Shown: positions 1-6,853 of the stretch, one piece after another | Layout: each line of letters begins with the position of its first letter | Numbering within the stretch: position 1 is the stretch's first letter | Origin: a virus | Virus record (IMG/VR): IMGVR_UViG_3300030110_001355 | Coordinates: 1 to 25,187 of that record | Direction: 5' to 3' (one strand) | Length of the DNA stretch: 25,187 nucleotides | The notes under the pieces: model-generated | The model's input: the letters and a program-made list of their open reading frames with translations, nothing else | Told to the model about the DNA's origin: nothing | Database searches by the model: none | Translations under genes and position numbers: made by a program

Positions 1-348
1 CAAAATAATTTTGATGTAACCTGTAAGAGAAACCTCGACCAATACCAGACAAAGAACCTTTCTGACATAAACATTCCATTTCACTCTATCGAGTGCAAGC
101 ATTACAAAGAGGGTAACTGGCTCAAACCAGAATGGTGGAGACAAGTCTGTGAATCAGCTGACAACGAAGGAACCATACCCATATTGATTTTTAAGTTCAA
201 TCGTATTCCTACAAGAGTGGCTATACCCTTTCATGCCATAAATCCTGAATGGGAGGTAGACAACCAAAAAATGGCTATCATGTCCATGGATGACTGGTTA
301 GACATATTGTTGAAGAATTGGTCTACTTATGAGCTGATGTACAAATGA
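1..348 (+). CDS. PD-(D/E)XK-like nuclease or Holliday-junction-resolvase-like protein, C-terminal part
   Basis: The open frame runs in from the left edge without a start and ends at TGA 346-348, giving 115 residues. Visible elements are FDVTCKRNL near the edge, then IECKHYKEGNW, then PILIFKFNRIP. A strand carrying E-x-K (here ECK) after an upstream acidic residue, followed by a Trp-rich helix and a hydrophobic strand, is the core pattern of PD-(D/E)XK nucleases. Small phage resolvase-like proteins of this form are common, and such enzymes cut branched or replicative DNA before packaging. The upstream catalytic residues may be off the window. The stop overlaps the start of the next gene (ATGA), so the two are probably translationally coupled. 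The family assignment rests on motif memory only. Confidence 0.6.
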   Translation, partial: QNNFDVTCKRNLDQYQTKNLSDINIPFHSIECKHYKEGNWLKPEWWRQVCESADNEGTIPILIFKFNRIPTRVAIPFHAINPEWEVDNQKMAIMSMDDWLDILLKNWSTYELMYK

Positions 349-890
349 ACCCATCCAAACATGGAGTCACAGGTATGGCTCTATCCAGTGAAGAAGTACA
401 AGCCTTCATGGATTACCTTGAGGATGCAATACCAGTCAAAGGTAAAATCAACAAAGATGGTAAAGAAGTAACAGACACTTCCATCAGAGATGCAGATGTT
501 TACCACATAGAGCAAGAAGCTGAAAACTTGTATGAAATATTACAAAAAGTTGCTCAAATGGTTAACCTTTACTTCAAGTACGAGCTGACAGGTATGGAGA
601 AAGCACAGATACTTCACTATAAGTCACCTTCTAATGGTTACAGCTACCACATCGACCTAGACTCCAGCGAAAAAGCTATATCACGAAAAGTCAGTGTGAC
701 GATAGTTTTGAATGATGGCTATGAGGGTGGCGAAATATGCTTTCGTACCAGTGAGACAGGTACTTGCCAAAGACCGACAGCTGGCAATGTAATAGCTTTC
801 AGTAGCTTTATACCTCACAAAATAAAACCAATCACTTCTGGTGAACGCTATGCAGTCGTAGTCTGGTTTACGGGTCCTTGCTTCAGGTGA
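345..890 (+). CDS. 2-oxoglutarate/Fe(II)-dependent oxygenase (prolyl-4-hydroxylase type)
   Basis: The 181-residue protein carries the metal and cosubstrate signature of the P4H-like dioxygenases. His102-x-Asp104 lies in YHIDLD, the distal His158 in IPHKIKP, and Arg168 in GERYAVVVWF would bind the 2-oxoglutarate carboxylate. The strand VTIVLNDGYEGGE between them is typical of the double-stranded beta-helix core. Such enzymes couple oxidative decarboxylation of 2-oxoglutarate to hydroxylation of a protein side chain or another substrate. The substrate here is unknown. ATG 345 overlaps the upstream stop by four bases, which supports this start. A second, dissimilar oxygenase lies at 11817-12560. 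Phage copies are often found near virion genes, so virion or host-protein modification is possible but unproven. Confidence 0.85.
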   Translation: MNPSKHGVTGMALSSEEVQAFMDYLEDAIPVKGKINKDGKEVTDTSIRDADVYHIEQEAENLYEILQKVAQMVNLYFKYELTGMEKAQILHYKSPSNGYSYHIDLDSSEKAISRKVSVTIVLNDGYEGGEICFRTSETGTCQRPTAGNVIAFSSFIPHKIKPITSGERYAVVVWFTGPCFR

Positions 891-902
891 TAGAATTGTG
901 CG

Positions 903-3254
903 ATGTCCATTGAAGATATTTTATTACAACAAGTACAGCGAAACGTAGACAGGGCTAAACGAACCAAAGAAACTTCTATGGAGTACGCCCCAAGTCCGGG
1001 GCAGATGAGTAACTTTGCTGGTATGTTGGCTCCCGGTGCTGGCTATGCAGACTTTTTTGGCGAATACCCATCCTTACCAGACTACGAACAACCAGTCACA
1101 GAAGCTTTCTCCAACGAACCCTATCCCTCTTTTGCAGAAAATTTAAAACGTGGTGGTTTTGGTGGTTACTTTGATGCCAGCATGCAAGGTCTAGGTGCAG
1201 CTGGTGATACATTGTACGCAGCTCCATATGTAGGTCCTCCATTGGGTGGTCTGTTAAAAACAATGGGAGCATTTGGTACAGTGATGAGAGCTGGCAGTAA
1301 AGCTGGCAAGGGAGCTAAAACAGAAGAAGGCATAGTATCTTTAGGCAAACAACCTATGTTTACACCAGAAGATACTATCAATCTGGCATACACACCTGAT
1401 GGTTCCTATTCACCGGGAATCAAAGACTTAATCGAAAAAGCTTCTCCAAAGCTCAGAGGTCAAGGTATTACTCAGTGGGCAAACAAAAACCTAAAACCAA
1501 AAGAACTAGAAGTTCTTGGTATAGATGAATTTATCAAAGCCAACCCTAAAGCAACACTGAAAGAAACAGTAGAAGGTATCAGTGGCAATAAAGTAGTAGT
1601 TGGTAAAAAAGTTCTAGGTGGTGGCGAAGGACAGGTAATGGATTTTGAAACAAGTTATCCACTAGAAGACCCATTAGATGGTTCACCATTACATGAATTT
1701 TTAACAGAAGACATTGAATTTGAATTGAACCCAGCGACTGCTAGTTTTCAAAAAGGAGGTGTAAACTACCAAGCCACATTAGACGCACAAAAAGAATTTA
1801 CTGATGAATTTATAAATCTAGCCAGAGGAAAAGGTTATGATTTTGATGGTGCAAACATAAGTAATTATGACGAGATAACCAAGCTTTATGACAATGCTAA
1901 ATATGGAGATGGAGTAAATGAAGTCTACGATGAAGCAATAGATAATCTTGCAATGAATTTATACCAACGACAACCCTACGAACTCATACGACCTACAGGT
2001 GTTGATGTGGGCGATAACACTTTTGCTTTTGGTGACGAAAATGTTGGTTATCAAATATTCGTAGATGGTCAACGAAAAACAGACCCGGGCAACATAGCTT
2101 ACAGTCGTACAGAAGCTCAAATAAAGCTCAGAGATGAAATGGCAGATGAAGGTTATGACATGTTCAGAGTGGATGCTGATGACTTTGACCCTAACTTTGA
2201 TGGCTTTGGTGGTGGCACACAGTACAAACAATTTATAGACAGAAGCTTGCCCGGTGGTAAGAACTACAGAGAAATCATATACACTTACGAAGATGCACCT
2301 GAAGGACACAACATAGGTCACTTCAGTGATGACATTGATGAAGGCAACTACCTAGCTCACGCTTTGGTTCGAGATAGAAAGCTTGCTGATGGCACTGAGA
2401 CACTACATGGTGATGAACTACAGTCAGACTTACACAGAGATGGTGCTAAGTTTGGTTATAATTCATTAGAGCAAAGAAAAAGTATAGAAGAAGCTAAAAA
2501 TATAGCAGAACAAAACATGTCAGATTCTTTTGACAACTTAAAACCTTTGTTAGATAAATACGATTTGTCAGACTTGCCAGAAAGTATATCAGCTCCAAGC
2601 ACAAGCCCTGTATCAGCTGACACATTAATTTATGATGTGAACAAAACTTTTAGAGATAGAGGTGTTTTAGTGTCTGAATTACCAAGAGATATTAACGAAG
2701 CTCTTGTTAAATATGAAGATAAAGCAAGAGAAATACAAAAAATATTAGACCAAGAAAACAACCTAGTTCCCAACTACCCATACAAAGAAGACTACCATGT
2801 GATGTTGTTAAAAAAAATGTTACTGCAAGCTGTAGAAGAAGGTAAACCAGCCATATCTGTTTCTGGTTCAGGACCCATCAAAGCAAGGTATGTATCTGGC
2901 AATAATGAAATAGATGAAAAGAACTTTCGTTTTTATGAAAGCCTCTACGACAAAAAAATACCATCATCCATGAAGAAGCTGACTGAAAAGTATGGTGGTG
3001 AGTTTCAAAAGAATAGTAAGCTAGATAACATAGATACATTTGGCGTAGATTACAAAAACAATGACCTTTATCAATATTCAAAACCAGAACTGTGGGATGC
3101 CAACGTCATCAAAATCACTGAGGAGATGCGTAACAAAATTTTGCTAGAGGGCATACCTGACTTTGCTACAGGTGGCATAGTCAACAAAGGCATCGCCACT
3201 CTCAAGACAGCGAAACAACCCACAGAAGGTATCGTAGATTTAGGTCTATATTAA
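903..3254 (+). CDS. Large polyvalent virion-associated protein
   Basis: A 783-residue protein with a Gly/Pro-rich N-terminus (the first ~110 residues include GGFGGYFDASMQGLGAAGD and a short hydrophobic stretch) and a long mixed alpha/beta body. Around residues 488-520 it has LVRDRKLADG followed by LHGDELQSDLH and KFGY. Near residue 727 it has ELWDANVIKITEEMRNKIL. Both patterns recur in the giant polyvalent proteins of marine tailed phages, which are thought to travel in the virion and be injected with the DNA. The intervening YESLYDKKIPSSMKKLTEKY block is also typical of that group. No catalytic motif was identified. The motif GIVxLG occurs both near residue 143 and at the extreme C-terminus. 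There is no clear ribosome-binding site before ATG 903. A strong terminator follows the gene. Confidence 0.6.
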   Translation: MSIEDILLQQVQRNVDRAKRTKETSMEYAPSPGQMSNFAGMLAPGAGYADFFGEYPSLPDYEQPVTEAFSNEPYPSFAENLKRGGFGGYFDASMQGLGAAGDTLYAAPYVGPPLGGLLKTMGAFGTVMRAGSKAGKGAKTEEGIVSLGKQPMFTPEDTINLAYTPDGSYSPGIKDLIEKASPKLRGQGITQWANKNLKPKELEVLGIDEFIKANPKATLKETVEGISGNKVVVGKKVLGGGEGQVMDFETSYPLEDPLDGSPLHEFLTEDIEFELNPATASFQKGGVNYQATLDAQKEFTDEFINLARGKGYDFDGANISNYDEITKLYDNAKYGDGVNEVYDEAIDNLAMNLYQRQPYELIRPTGVDVGDNTFAFGDENVGYQIFVDGQRKTDPGNIAYSRTEAQIKLRDEMADEGYDMFRVDADDFDPNFDGFGGGTQYKQFIDRSLPGGKNYREIIYTYEDAPEGHNIGHFSDDIDEGNYLAHALVRDRKLADGTETLHGDELQSDLHRDGAKFGYNSLEQRKSIEEAKNIAEQNMSDSFDNLKPLLDKYDLSDLPESISAPSTSPVSADTLIYDVNKTFRDRGVLVSELPRDINEALVKYEDKAREIQKILDQENNLVPNYPYKEDYHVMLLKKMLLQAVEEGKPAISVSGSGPIKARYVSGNNEIDEKNFRFYESLYDKKIPSSMKKLTEKYGGEFQKNSKLDNIDTFGVDYKNNDLYQYSKPELWDANVIKITEEMRNKILLEGIPDFATGGIVNKGIATLKTAKQPTEGIVDLGLY

Positions 3255-3270
3255 AACTTGCACATGTAAG

Positions 3271-3299
3271 AAAAGGGCTGTCTAATGACAGCCTTTTTT
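3271..3299 (+). terminator. Rho-independent terminator, probably bidirectional
   Basis: GGCTGTC and GACAGCC form a 7-bp stem around a TAAT loop. It is extended by a G-T pair and flanked by an A-run on the left and six T on the right, as expected for a terminator of the polyvalent-protein gene. On the opposite strand the flanking AAAA reads as a short T-run, so it could also stop the converging minus-strand operon that ends at 3308. Confidence 0.9.
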
Positions 3300-3307
3300 A
3301 TTGCCTG

Positions 3308-3649
3308 TCATCTCTTCCAAAAGCGAGCTGATGGATGACTCTCTGCAAGCTGTCGAGCTCTTTCTTTTCTTCTGCGTTGGTCTTCTTGTTCTGTAATTCT
3401 CTGCCCCTCTCCCCCAGCAACTTGATGAGTATGCTCTTGTCGTACTGTGTTAGTATTAATCGCATCCTTCTGCTCCTTAAATTGTGATACTAATTTTACA
3501 TACAGCTCTTCACTGTTTTTTCTCATGATAGCTATAGCTTGTTTATTGGACAGGTAATAATGCTCTAAAGCTTTTACAGTTTTTAGATCGCCAACAAAAC
3601 TTGTAATGATGGTGTATAAGCCCTCTGCAAACTCGACATCAGGTTTCAT
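3308..3649 (-). CDS. Hypothetical protein, 113 aa, charged C-terminus
   Basis: Last gene of the minus-strand operon. ATG 3649 is preferred over an in-frame TTG at 3658 because it gives a short overlap with the 51-codon gene upstream (ending at 3639). The product begins MKPDVEFAEGLY and has a helical first half with no membrane segment. The second half is strongly hydrophilic and rich in Gln, Glu and Arg (QRITEQEDQRRRKERARQLA), probably a helix or a disordered tail. I recognise no family. It converges on the terminator at 3271-3299. An opposite-strand open frame at 3649-3852 is judged spurious. Confidence 0.6.
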   Translation of the reverse strand: MKPDVEFAEGLYTIITSFVGDLKTVKALEHYYLSNKQAIAIMRKNSEELYVKLVSQFKEQKDAINTNTVRQEHTHQVAGGEGQRITEQEDQRRRKERARQLAESHPSARFWKR

Positions 3650-3794
3650 TGCTTTCAAGCCTTTTTCGTCTGGCTTCTACACCCTGTATGCGTCTTTTCA
3701 AAAGCTTCCAGCCTTTCTTCTTGTGCTTTATCAAACCATCAGCTTCTTCTGGTTGGCTCTCTCTCCAAACCTGTTCTAACTTTACAAGATTCAT
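3639..3794 (-). CDS. Basic microprotein, 51 aa
   Basis: Starts at ATG 3794, whose ATGA overlaps the stop of the 48-codon gene upstream by four bases, and ends at TGA 3639-3641. The product starts MNLVKLEQVWRESQPEEADG and continues as a Lys/Arg-rich helix (KHKKKGWKLLKRRIQG). It is very basic, lacks a signal or membrane segment, and could bind nucleic acid. Support comes from the start-stop overlaps at both ends, characteristic of this operon. No family is recognised. Confidence 0.55.
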   Translation of the reverse strand: MNLVKLEQVWRESQPEEADGLIKHKKKGWKLLKRRIQGVEARRKRLESNET

Positions 3795-3937
3795 CCTTGC
3801 CCCCGGTAAGCCTTCAGGCTACGTTTTTTGTGCTTGTTCATCGTGGAAGTAGCTAGGTTGTTTCTGCCTATGCTTGTTTTCTTGCCACGAGTTCCACAGA
3901 CAGGTTCATGTTGGTAGTTGATTGTTGTTTTTTTCAT
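3791..3937 (-). CDS. Small basic phage protein, 48 aa
   Basis: ATG 3937 is preceded by a good Shine-Dalgarno sequence (AGGAG about six bases upstream). The product starts MKKTTINYQHEPVCGTRGKK, has a single Cys, and ends in the basic stretch MNKHKKRSLKAYRGQG. I have the impression of having seen similar short proteins with a KHKKRS...YRGQG end in marine phage genomes, but cannot confirm it. The function is unknown; the composition suggests RNA or DNA contact. It overlaps the next gene by four bases. Confidence 0.6.
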   Translation of the reverse strand: MKKTTINYQHEPVCGTRGKKTSIGRNNLATSTMNKHKKRSLKAYRGQG

Positions 3938-4000
3938 TCTTTACTCCTATTCCTATTAATGTAGTCCGTTTGTAACCCAAAGTGGACCAAGCTTTGTACT

Positions 4001-4042
4001 AAAAGGGGTGGCTGTAACAAACGCTAAAAACTGCACACCCCC
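4001..4042 (-). terminator. Possible weak terminator or attenuator inside the minus-strand operon
   Basis: Read on the minus strand, GGGGTG pairs with CACCCC across about 28 bases, extendable by a GC pair after a one-base bulge, and CACCCC is followed by TTTT. It lies in the only sizeable gap (3938-4047) of the operon, between the 60-aa and 48-aa genes. The loop is long, so this may be partial termination or chance. Confidence 0.35.
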
Positions 4043-4047
4043 CTCGG

Positions 4048-4230
4048 TTAAATCTTACCTTGCTTTTTAAGTTTTTTCTTCAGCCTTCTAAAGTTTCTGG
4101 TGTTCTCCCAATTCTCTCCACCATGTGTATCGACATCTACTGATGGGTTAGCAACCAACCTTCTGTACTCACTCATAACGCTGTGTACATCTGACCTACC
4201 TCTTTTCTTTTTGGGTTTAAACAGACTCAT
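4048..4230 (-). CDS. Small basic protein, 60 aa, with RRLKKKL tail
   Basis: Begins MSLFKPKKKRGRSDVHSVMS and ends NTRNFRRLKKKLKKQGKI. ATG 4230 overlaps the upstream stop (ATGA) and has GGAG about six bases upstream. The last 18 residues closely resemble the end of the 57-aa protein at 4668-4841 (NTRIYRRLKKKLIKKGKLV), so the two probably share a duplicated basic C-terminal module while their N-terminal parts differ. The high charge suggests nucleic-acid or ribosome binding. No named family is recognised. Confidence 0.7.
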   Translation of the reverse strand: MSLFKPKKKRGRSDVHSVMSEYRRLVANPSVDVDTHGGENWENTRNFRRLKKKLKKQGKI

Positions 4231-4439
4231 AACATCTCCAAAATCTTTACAGCCAATGGCTCATTCTTGCCATACTTTAGTCTGTCATCTTTCCACCTAT
4301 CTATGATGTAGTCAGCTCCACCTAAAACGTCATGGTTAGCGTCTAGCCTTTTTTTCATGATACGCTTCATAGCAACAGGACCTATCTGTCTGTAGTTTGA
4401 ATCAAATAACAGGTCTAGTGTGTTAATGTAATTTTCCAT
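4227..4439 (-). CDS. Hypothetical protein, 70 aa
   Basis: ATG 4439 has a clear AAAGGAG ribosome-binding site about six bases upstream. The product begins MENYINTLDLLFDSNYRQIG and contains GPVAMKRIMKKRLDANHDV and ADYIIDRWKDDR. It looks like a compact helical soluble protein without signal or membrane segment. It overlaps its neighbours on both sides (4 and 17 bases), so it is part of one polycistronic unit. No family is recognised. Confidence 0.7.
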   Translation of the reverse strand: MENYINTLDLLFDSNYRQIGPVAMKRIMKKRLDANHDVLGGADYIIDRWKDDRLKYGKNEPLAVKILEML

Positions 4440-4671
4440 CTCTCTTCTCCTTTATTAAATTTAATTCTTCTATCATGCTATCAGCGTTGTTGTTGGCTCT
4501 ATCCACCAACATGTTTAAAGCATCTATAGCCAGTAAGAACTGTTGTTTCTCTTTAGGGTTTACGATGTCAGGTAGCTGGTCTTCAAGACTGGCTATCTCA
4601 TCCTCACAAACTTTTTCTATCAGAGCCAGTATGTGCATGTTTTTTATTTTTTCTAAGTCATCTTCTTTCAT
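4423..4671 (-). CDS. Hypothetical acidic helical protein, 82 aa
   Basis: Begins MKEDDLEKIKNMHILALIEK. The sequence is rich in Leu, Glu and Lys in heptad-like spacing through most of its length (for example QFLLAIDALNMLVDRANN), so it is probably all-helical and possibly a coiled-coil oligomer. ATG 4671 overlaps the upstream stop by four bases. No signal peptide or catalytic motif is seen, and no family is recognised. Confidence 0.7.
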   Translation of the reverse strand: MKEDDLEKIKNMHILALIEKVCEDEIASLEDQLPDIVNPKEKQQFLLAIDALNMLVDRANNNADSMIEELNLIKEKRDGKLH

Positions 4672-4841
4672 ACCAGCTTCCCTTTTTTTATGAGTTTCTT
4701 TTTAAGCCTTCTGTAAATTCTAGTGTTTCTGTCCATAACCTCACCTAAATTGTTAGGGTCACTGTCTATGATTTTTTGTTGCACATGGTTAAGACTAAAC
4801 CTATCCAGCTGTTTTACGTTTCTAATCCTTCTCTTTTTCAT
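4668..4841 (-). CDS. Small basic protein, 57 aa, paralogous tail to 4048-4230
   Basis: The 57 codons run from ATG 4841, one base overlapping the upstream TGA (TGATG), to TGA 4668-4670, which overlaps the next ATG. AGAGG lies about six bases upstream of the start. The product begins MKKRRIRNVKQLDRFSLNHV and ends NTRIYRRLKKKLIKKGKLV. The tail matches the end of the 60-aa product at 4048-4230. The conserved basic module in two small proteins of one operon argues that both are real and bind something similar. The function is unknown. Confidence 0.65.
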   Translation of the reverse strand: MKKRRIRNVKQLDRFSLNHVQQKIIDSDPNNLGEVMDRNTRIYRRLKKKLIKKGKLV

Positions 4842-5101
4842 CAGTGTACCTCTGTAGTTGGTAATTTAGCATCGCCCTGTAGCTCAATCCACTTCTGGAC
4901 AGCCATGGGTGGAAAAGCACTGAGGTCTGCATAGCCAACGTAGGTTCCATCCTCCTTGCACTTCTCCAGAAACTTTAACGCTTCTTGCCTGTCAGTAAAA
5001 GCCTCGACTATTGATACATAGTCGAAGTCTTCTTTCTTAACGAAAGTCACACAGTGTTTGTCTTTGTAGTATTCAAACAGTTTGTCATATGGTGTTTTCA
5101 T
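4841..5101 (-). CDS. Hypothetical protein, 86 aa
   Basis: ATG 5101 is preceded by AGGAGA at suitable spacing. The protein begins MKTPYDKLFEYYKDKHCVTF and contains EAFTDRQEALKFLEKCKEDG and then YVGYADLSAFPPMAVQKW, a mixed alpha/beta pattern. It is soluble with no signal peptide. The pattern of a short strand, a helix with Arg/Glu/Ala/Leu, and a Gly-Tyr turn is common in small phage proteins of unknown role. No family is recognised. Confidence 0.7.
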   Translation of the reverse strand: MKTPYDKLFEYYKDKHCVTFVKKEDFDYVSIVEAFTDRQEALKFLEKCKEDGTYVGYADLSAFPPMAVQKWIELQGDAKLPTTEVH

Positions 5102-5112
5102 TTGCTTGTCTC

Positions 5113-5310
5113 CTACATGTATATTATTTCAAACTTAATCTCTGCTACTGTGTCAATCCAAAACAGAATATACACAAACAAAGATACACCAGCTAAAAAT
5201 ATAGTAGCCTTGATGTAAGTTCTCCACTTGTCTTGAACAAGGTCTATAACCTTACTTACAAAGTTAAACACCTTTTCTCTTTTTGATAACACCTTCTTTT
5301 TTCTTGGCAT
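5113..5310 (-). CDS. Small single-pass membrane protein, 65 aa
   Basis: AGAGGAG lies about six bases upstream of ATG 5310. The product has a Lys-rich N-terminus (MPRKKKVLSKREKVFNF) and a hydrophobic segment at about residues 36-53 (ATIFLAGVSLFVYILFWI), followed by a short acidic end. By the positive-inside rule the N-terminus would be cytoplasmic and the C-terminus periplasmic. It could be a membrane-acting early protein, for example one altering the host envelope, but nothing identifies a function. Confidence 0.7.
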   Translation of the reverse strand: MPRKKKVLSKREKVFNFVSKVIDLVQDKWRTYIKATIFLAGVSLFVYILFWIDTVAEIKFEIIYM

Positions 5311-5314
5311 TGCT

Positions 5315-5524
5315 TTACTCCTCTTTTATAAATTCATTATGGGGTTCTATTACCTGAGCCTCTTCAGGCAATATAATCTCTGTGCATTTTTCAAACTCAA
5401 TCACTGTCTTGGGGCTTACATCCATCTGGTAGAGAGCTTGTCTTTTTGCCTCTTCCAGTGATTTACATTTGATAGAGTAATACCCCACTTGTTGTCTTTC
5501 AGCCCTTATGTTGTAAACCTTCAC
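5315..5524 (-). CDS. Hypothetical protein, 69 aa, GTG start
   Basis: GTG 5524 overlaps the stop of the 335-aa gene upstream (GTGA), a coupling arrangement that supports the unusual start codon. The product begins MKVYNIRAERQQVGYYSIK, and SLEEAKRQALYQ suggests a helix after two strands. The C-terminus is acidic (HNEFIKEE). No family is recognised. The beta-beta-alpha beginning resembles many small phage proteins of unknown role. Confidence 0.65.
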   Translation of the reverse strand: MKVYNIRAERQQVGYYSIKCKSLEEAKRQALYQMDVSPKTVIEFEKCTEIILPEEAQVIEPHNEFIKEE

Positions 5525-6528
5525 GACTCACCTCCATCTCTGAATATGTAGCTTCTCTCTTCATCTGTGCCAAAGTGCCATATCGCTTTTAATATTCTGC
5601 TCATTAACATGTTAGCTACTGAACATGGTTTCTCTTCTGGAGTACCAGCATCCATAAGTTGCTTATGACAAATCTGCCCTATGGTCATGTTATCATTTTT
5701 CCACATATCGAAAGCTTGCTGTGCTGTATTTGAAAAAACACCACTTCTGAACTTTCTCTTACACTGTTCTACATTGACCTTGTTGTCTTCCAAAGCAATA
5801 CCCATGATGTCTAGTTCAGAGTATCTGTAATTTACAAACTCCTTCCACATAATCATGCCACTTGAGTCTGTCTCAAGAGGTATGTGATTACCAGTCTCTA
5901 CATCTGTTTGAACTTTGTTTGGGTCGATACATTGTTGCACAAGAGTTTCATTTTTTTCTGCAATCTTACGAGCTGTAGTTACATCCACTTTGTCAGTAGA
6001 ACCTATCCAACACTTGATGTTACCTTTCTGCATCTTTTGGTTTGAGTGAGAACTGTAAAAGCTTTTCTTGTTGTTCCTGTTGAACTTAATCTGTAGCTGT
6101 GGAACAACACTGTCATAGTAATAAGACTGAGCTTCATCTTTCAAAGTCTTGAGGTTCTTGTCTGTAAACTCAAACTCCTGTTTACCAAACTTGCCTCTTC
6201 TAATGTAAAGTTTTTCTTCTGGCTTTTTGATAGGCATGGTTGCTCTTGGTTTTCGTTCAACAACACTGGGTTCAGTCTGTTGTTCAAAGTTAGCAATAGT
6301 TGCGTTGTGCAACTCCAGTGCTGCTACTGACTTCTCGTACTCCAGCTGTTTCTGTTTGACTATCGCTTTGAGCTCAAACTGTCTGCCCACCAAAAAGTCT
6401 TTCTTGTCTTTTATGAAATGTTCAAGGGTGTTGAGTATTATTTGGTCAGGTGAAAGTTGATATTCCTCTCCCACCTCTTTGACCATTCGAGTCAGCCTCT
6501 CATTCAATTTTAATTTAATTATGTCCAT
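5521..6528 (-). CDS. Hypothetical 335-aa protein, ribbon-helix-helix-like N-terminus
   Basis: First and longest gene of the minus-strand operon, reading away from the divergent control region. Residues 1-43 (MDIIKLKLNERLTRMVKEVG and following) have the strand-helix-helix rhythm of ribbon-helix-helix or Arc-like DNA-binding modules. Residues 47-85 are heptad-like and may form a coiled coil, and 86-105 is a Pro/Lys-rich linker. Residues from about 106 form a globular domain with YYYDSVVPQLQIKF, KCWIGSTDKVDV and CSVANMLMSRILKAIWHF. I cannot assign that domain. Its position at the head of the operon beside the promoter makes a regulatory DNA-binding role plausible, but this is inference. The ribosome-binding site is weak (AAGAGA). 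Confidence 0.75.
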   Translation of the reverse strand: MDIIKLKLNERLTRMVKEVGEEYQLSPDQIILNTLEHFIKDKKDFLVGRQFELKAIVKQKQLEYEKSVAALELHNATIANFEQQTEPSVVERKPRATMPIKKPEEKLYIRRGKFGKQEFEFTDKNLKTLKDEAQSYYYDSVVPQLQIKFNRNNKKSFYSSHSNQKMQKGNIKCWIGSTDKVDVTTARKIAEKNETLVQQCIDPNKVQTDVETGNHIPLETDSSGMIMWKEFVNYRYSELDIMGIALEDNKVNVEQCKRKFRSGVFSNTAQQAFDMWKNDNMTIGQICHKQLMDAGTPEEKPCSVANMLMSRILKAIWHFGTDEERSYIFRDGGES

Positions 6529-6549
6529 GGTTTTTCTCTTTTTATATTT

Positions 6550-6557
6550 AACATGTT
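6550..6557. promoter_or_regulatory. Palindrome AACATGTT, candidate operator half of the divergent region
   Basis: A perfect 8-bp palindrome just downstream of the predicted minus-strand -10 box. It shares the AACAT/ATGTT half-site with the palindrome at 6604-6617. Eight bases is short in AT-rich DNA, so chance is possible. Confidence 0.3.
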
Positions 6558-6561
6558 GGGC

Positions 6562-6590
6562 ACACTATCATCTTTTGTACTAATGTGCAA
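6562..6590 (-). promoter_or_regulatory. Candidate sigma-70 promoter for the minus-strand operon
   Basis: On the minus strand TTGCAC (6590-6585) is followed after exactly 17 bases by TAGTGT (6567-6562). The predicted start of transcription falls near 6555, about 25 bases before ATG 6528. Spacing is ideal and both boxes are recognisable but imperfect. Confidence 0.5.
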
Positions 6591-6603
6591 ACAAATATTT
6601 TAT

Positions 6604-6617
6604 TATGTTGTAACATA
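6604..6617. promoter_or_regulatory. Palindrome TATGTT-GT-AACATA, candidate operator
   Basis: Two 6-base arms around a 2-base spacer lie between the two divergent candidate promoters, upstream of both -35 boxes. The AACAT half-site also occurs in the palindrome at 6550-6557, so a dimeric regulator could bind both. A ribbon-helix-helix-like protein is encoded next door (5521-6528). Confidence 0.4.
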
Positions 6618-6624
6618 TTAATAC

Positions 6625-6652
6625 TTGCATATTCCTACAATTACTATAGTAT
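6625..6652 (+). promoter_or_regulatory. Candidate promoter for the 6687-7908 genes
   Basis: TTGCAT (6625-6630) and TAGTAT (6647-6652) are separated by 16 bases, and an overlapping TATAGT is also present. A TAAGGAG ribosome-binding site and ATG 6687 follow at suitable distance. Confidence 0.4.
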
Positions 6653-6686
6653 AGGAGATGTGAGATTAACTAATAAGGAGAAAAAA

Positions 6687-6851
6687 ATGACAAAACTTGC
6701 ATCAGTAAAAAAATTAATAGACTTGAAAAGAAAACAAAGGCATATCATCAAGTCTTTTAGACAGTATGACGATATAAATGCTCACACTACTAAATTGATT
6801 TTGGTTTCTATTCAGATAAAAACTCTTAGCAAAAAGTTAAGGAGGGTGTAA
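6687..6851 (+). CDS. Small basic protein, 54 aa
   Basis: ATG 6687 follows a textbook TAAGGAG Shine-Dalgarno sequence, so a longer upstream reading in the same frame is rejected. The product begins MTKLASVKKLIDLKRKQRHI and is almost entirely Lys/Arg/Leu/Ile-rich helix, ending SKKLRRV. It has no membrane segment. The size, charge and position in front of a recombinase gene would suit a small DNA-binding accessory protein such as a recombination directionality factor, but no motif proves this. Confidence 0.7.
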   Translation: MTKLASVKKLIDLKRKQRHIIKSFRQYDDINAHTTKLILVSIQIKTLSKKLRRV

Positions 6852-6853
6852 AC

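Noticed and set aside
1959-2321. 120-codon antisense open frame in the polyvalent-protein gene
   Set aside because: No ribosome-binding site, Cys/Val-rich shadow composition, and full overlap with a conserved-looking gene.
3649-3852. 67-codon plus-strand open frame
   Set aside because: The minus strand here carries two microproteins joined by 4- and 11-base overlaps and an AGGAG site, while the plus frame has no start signal.
3938-4047. Possible tRNA or small RNA in the operon gap
   Set aside because: No cloverleaf or conserved T-loop could be found; only the imperfect GGGGTG/CACCCC stem is visible.
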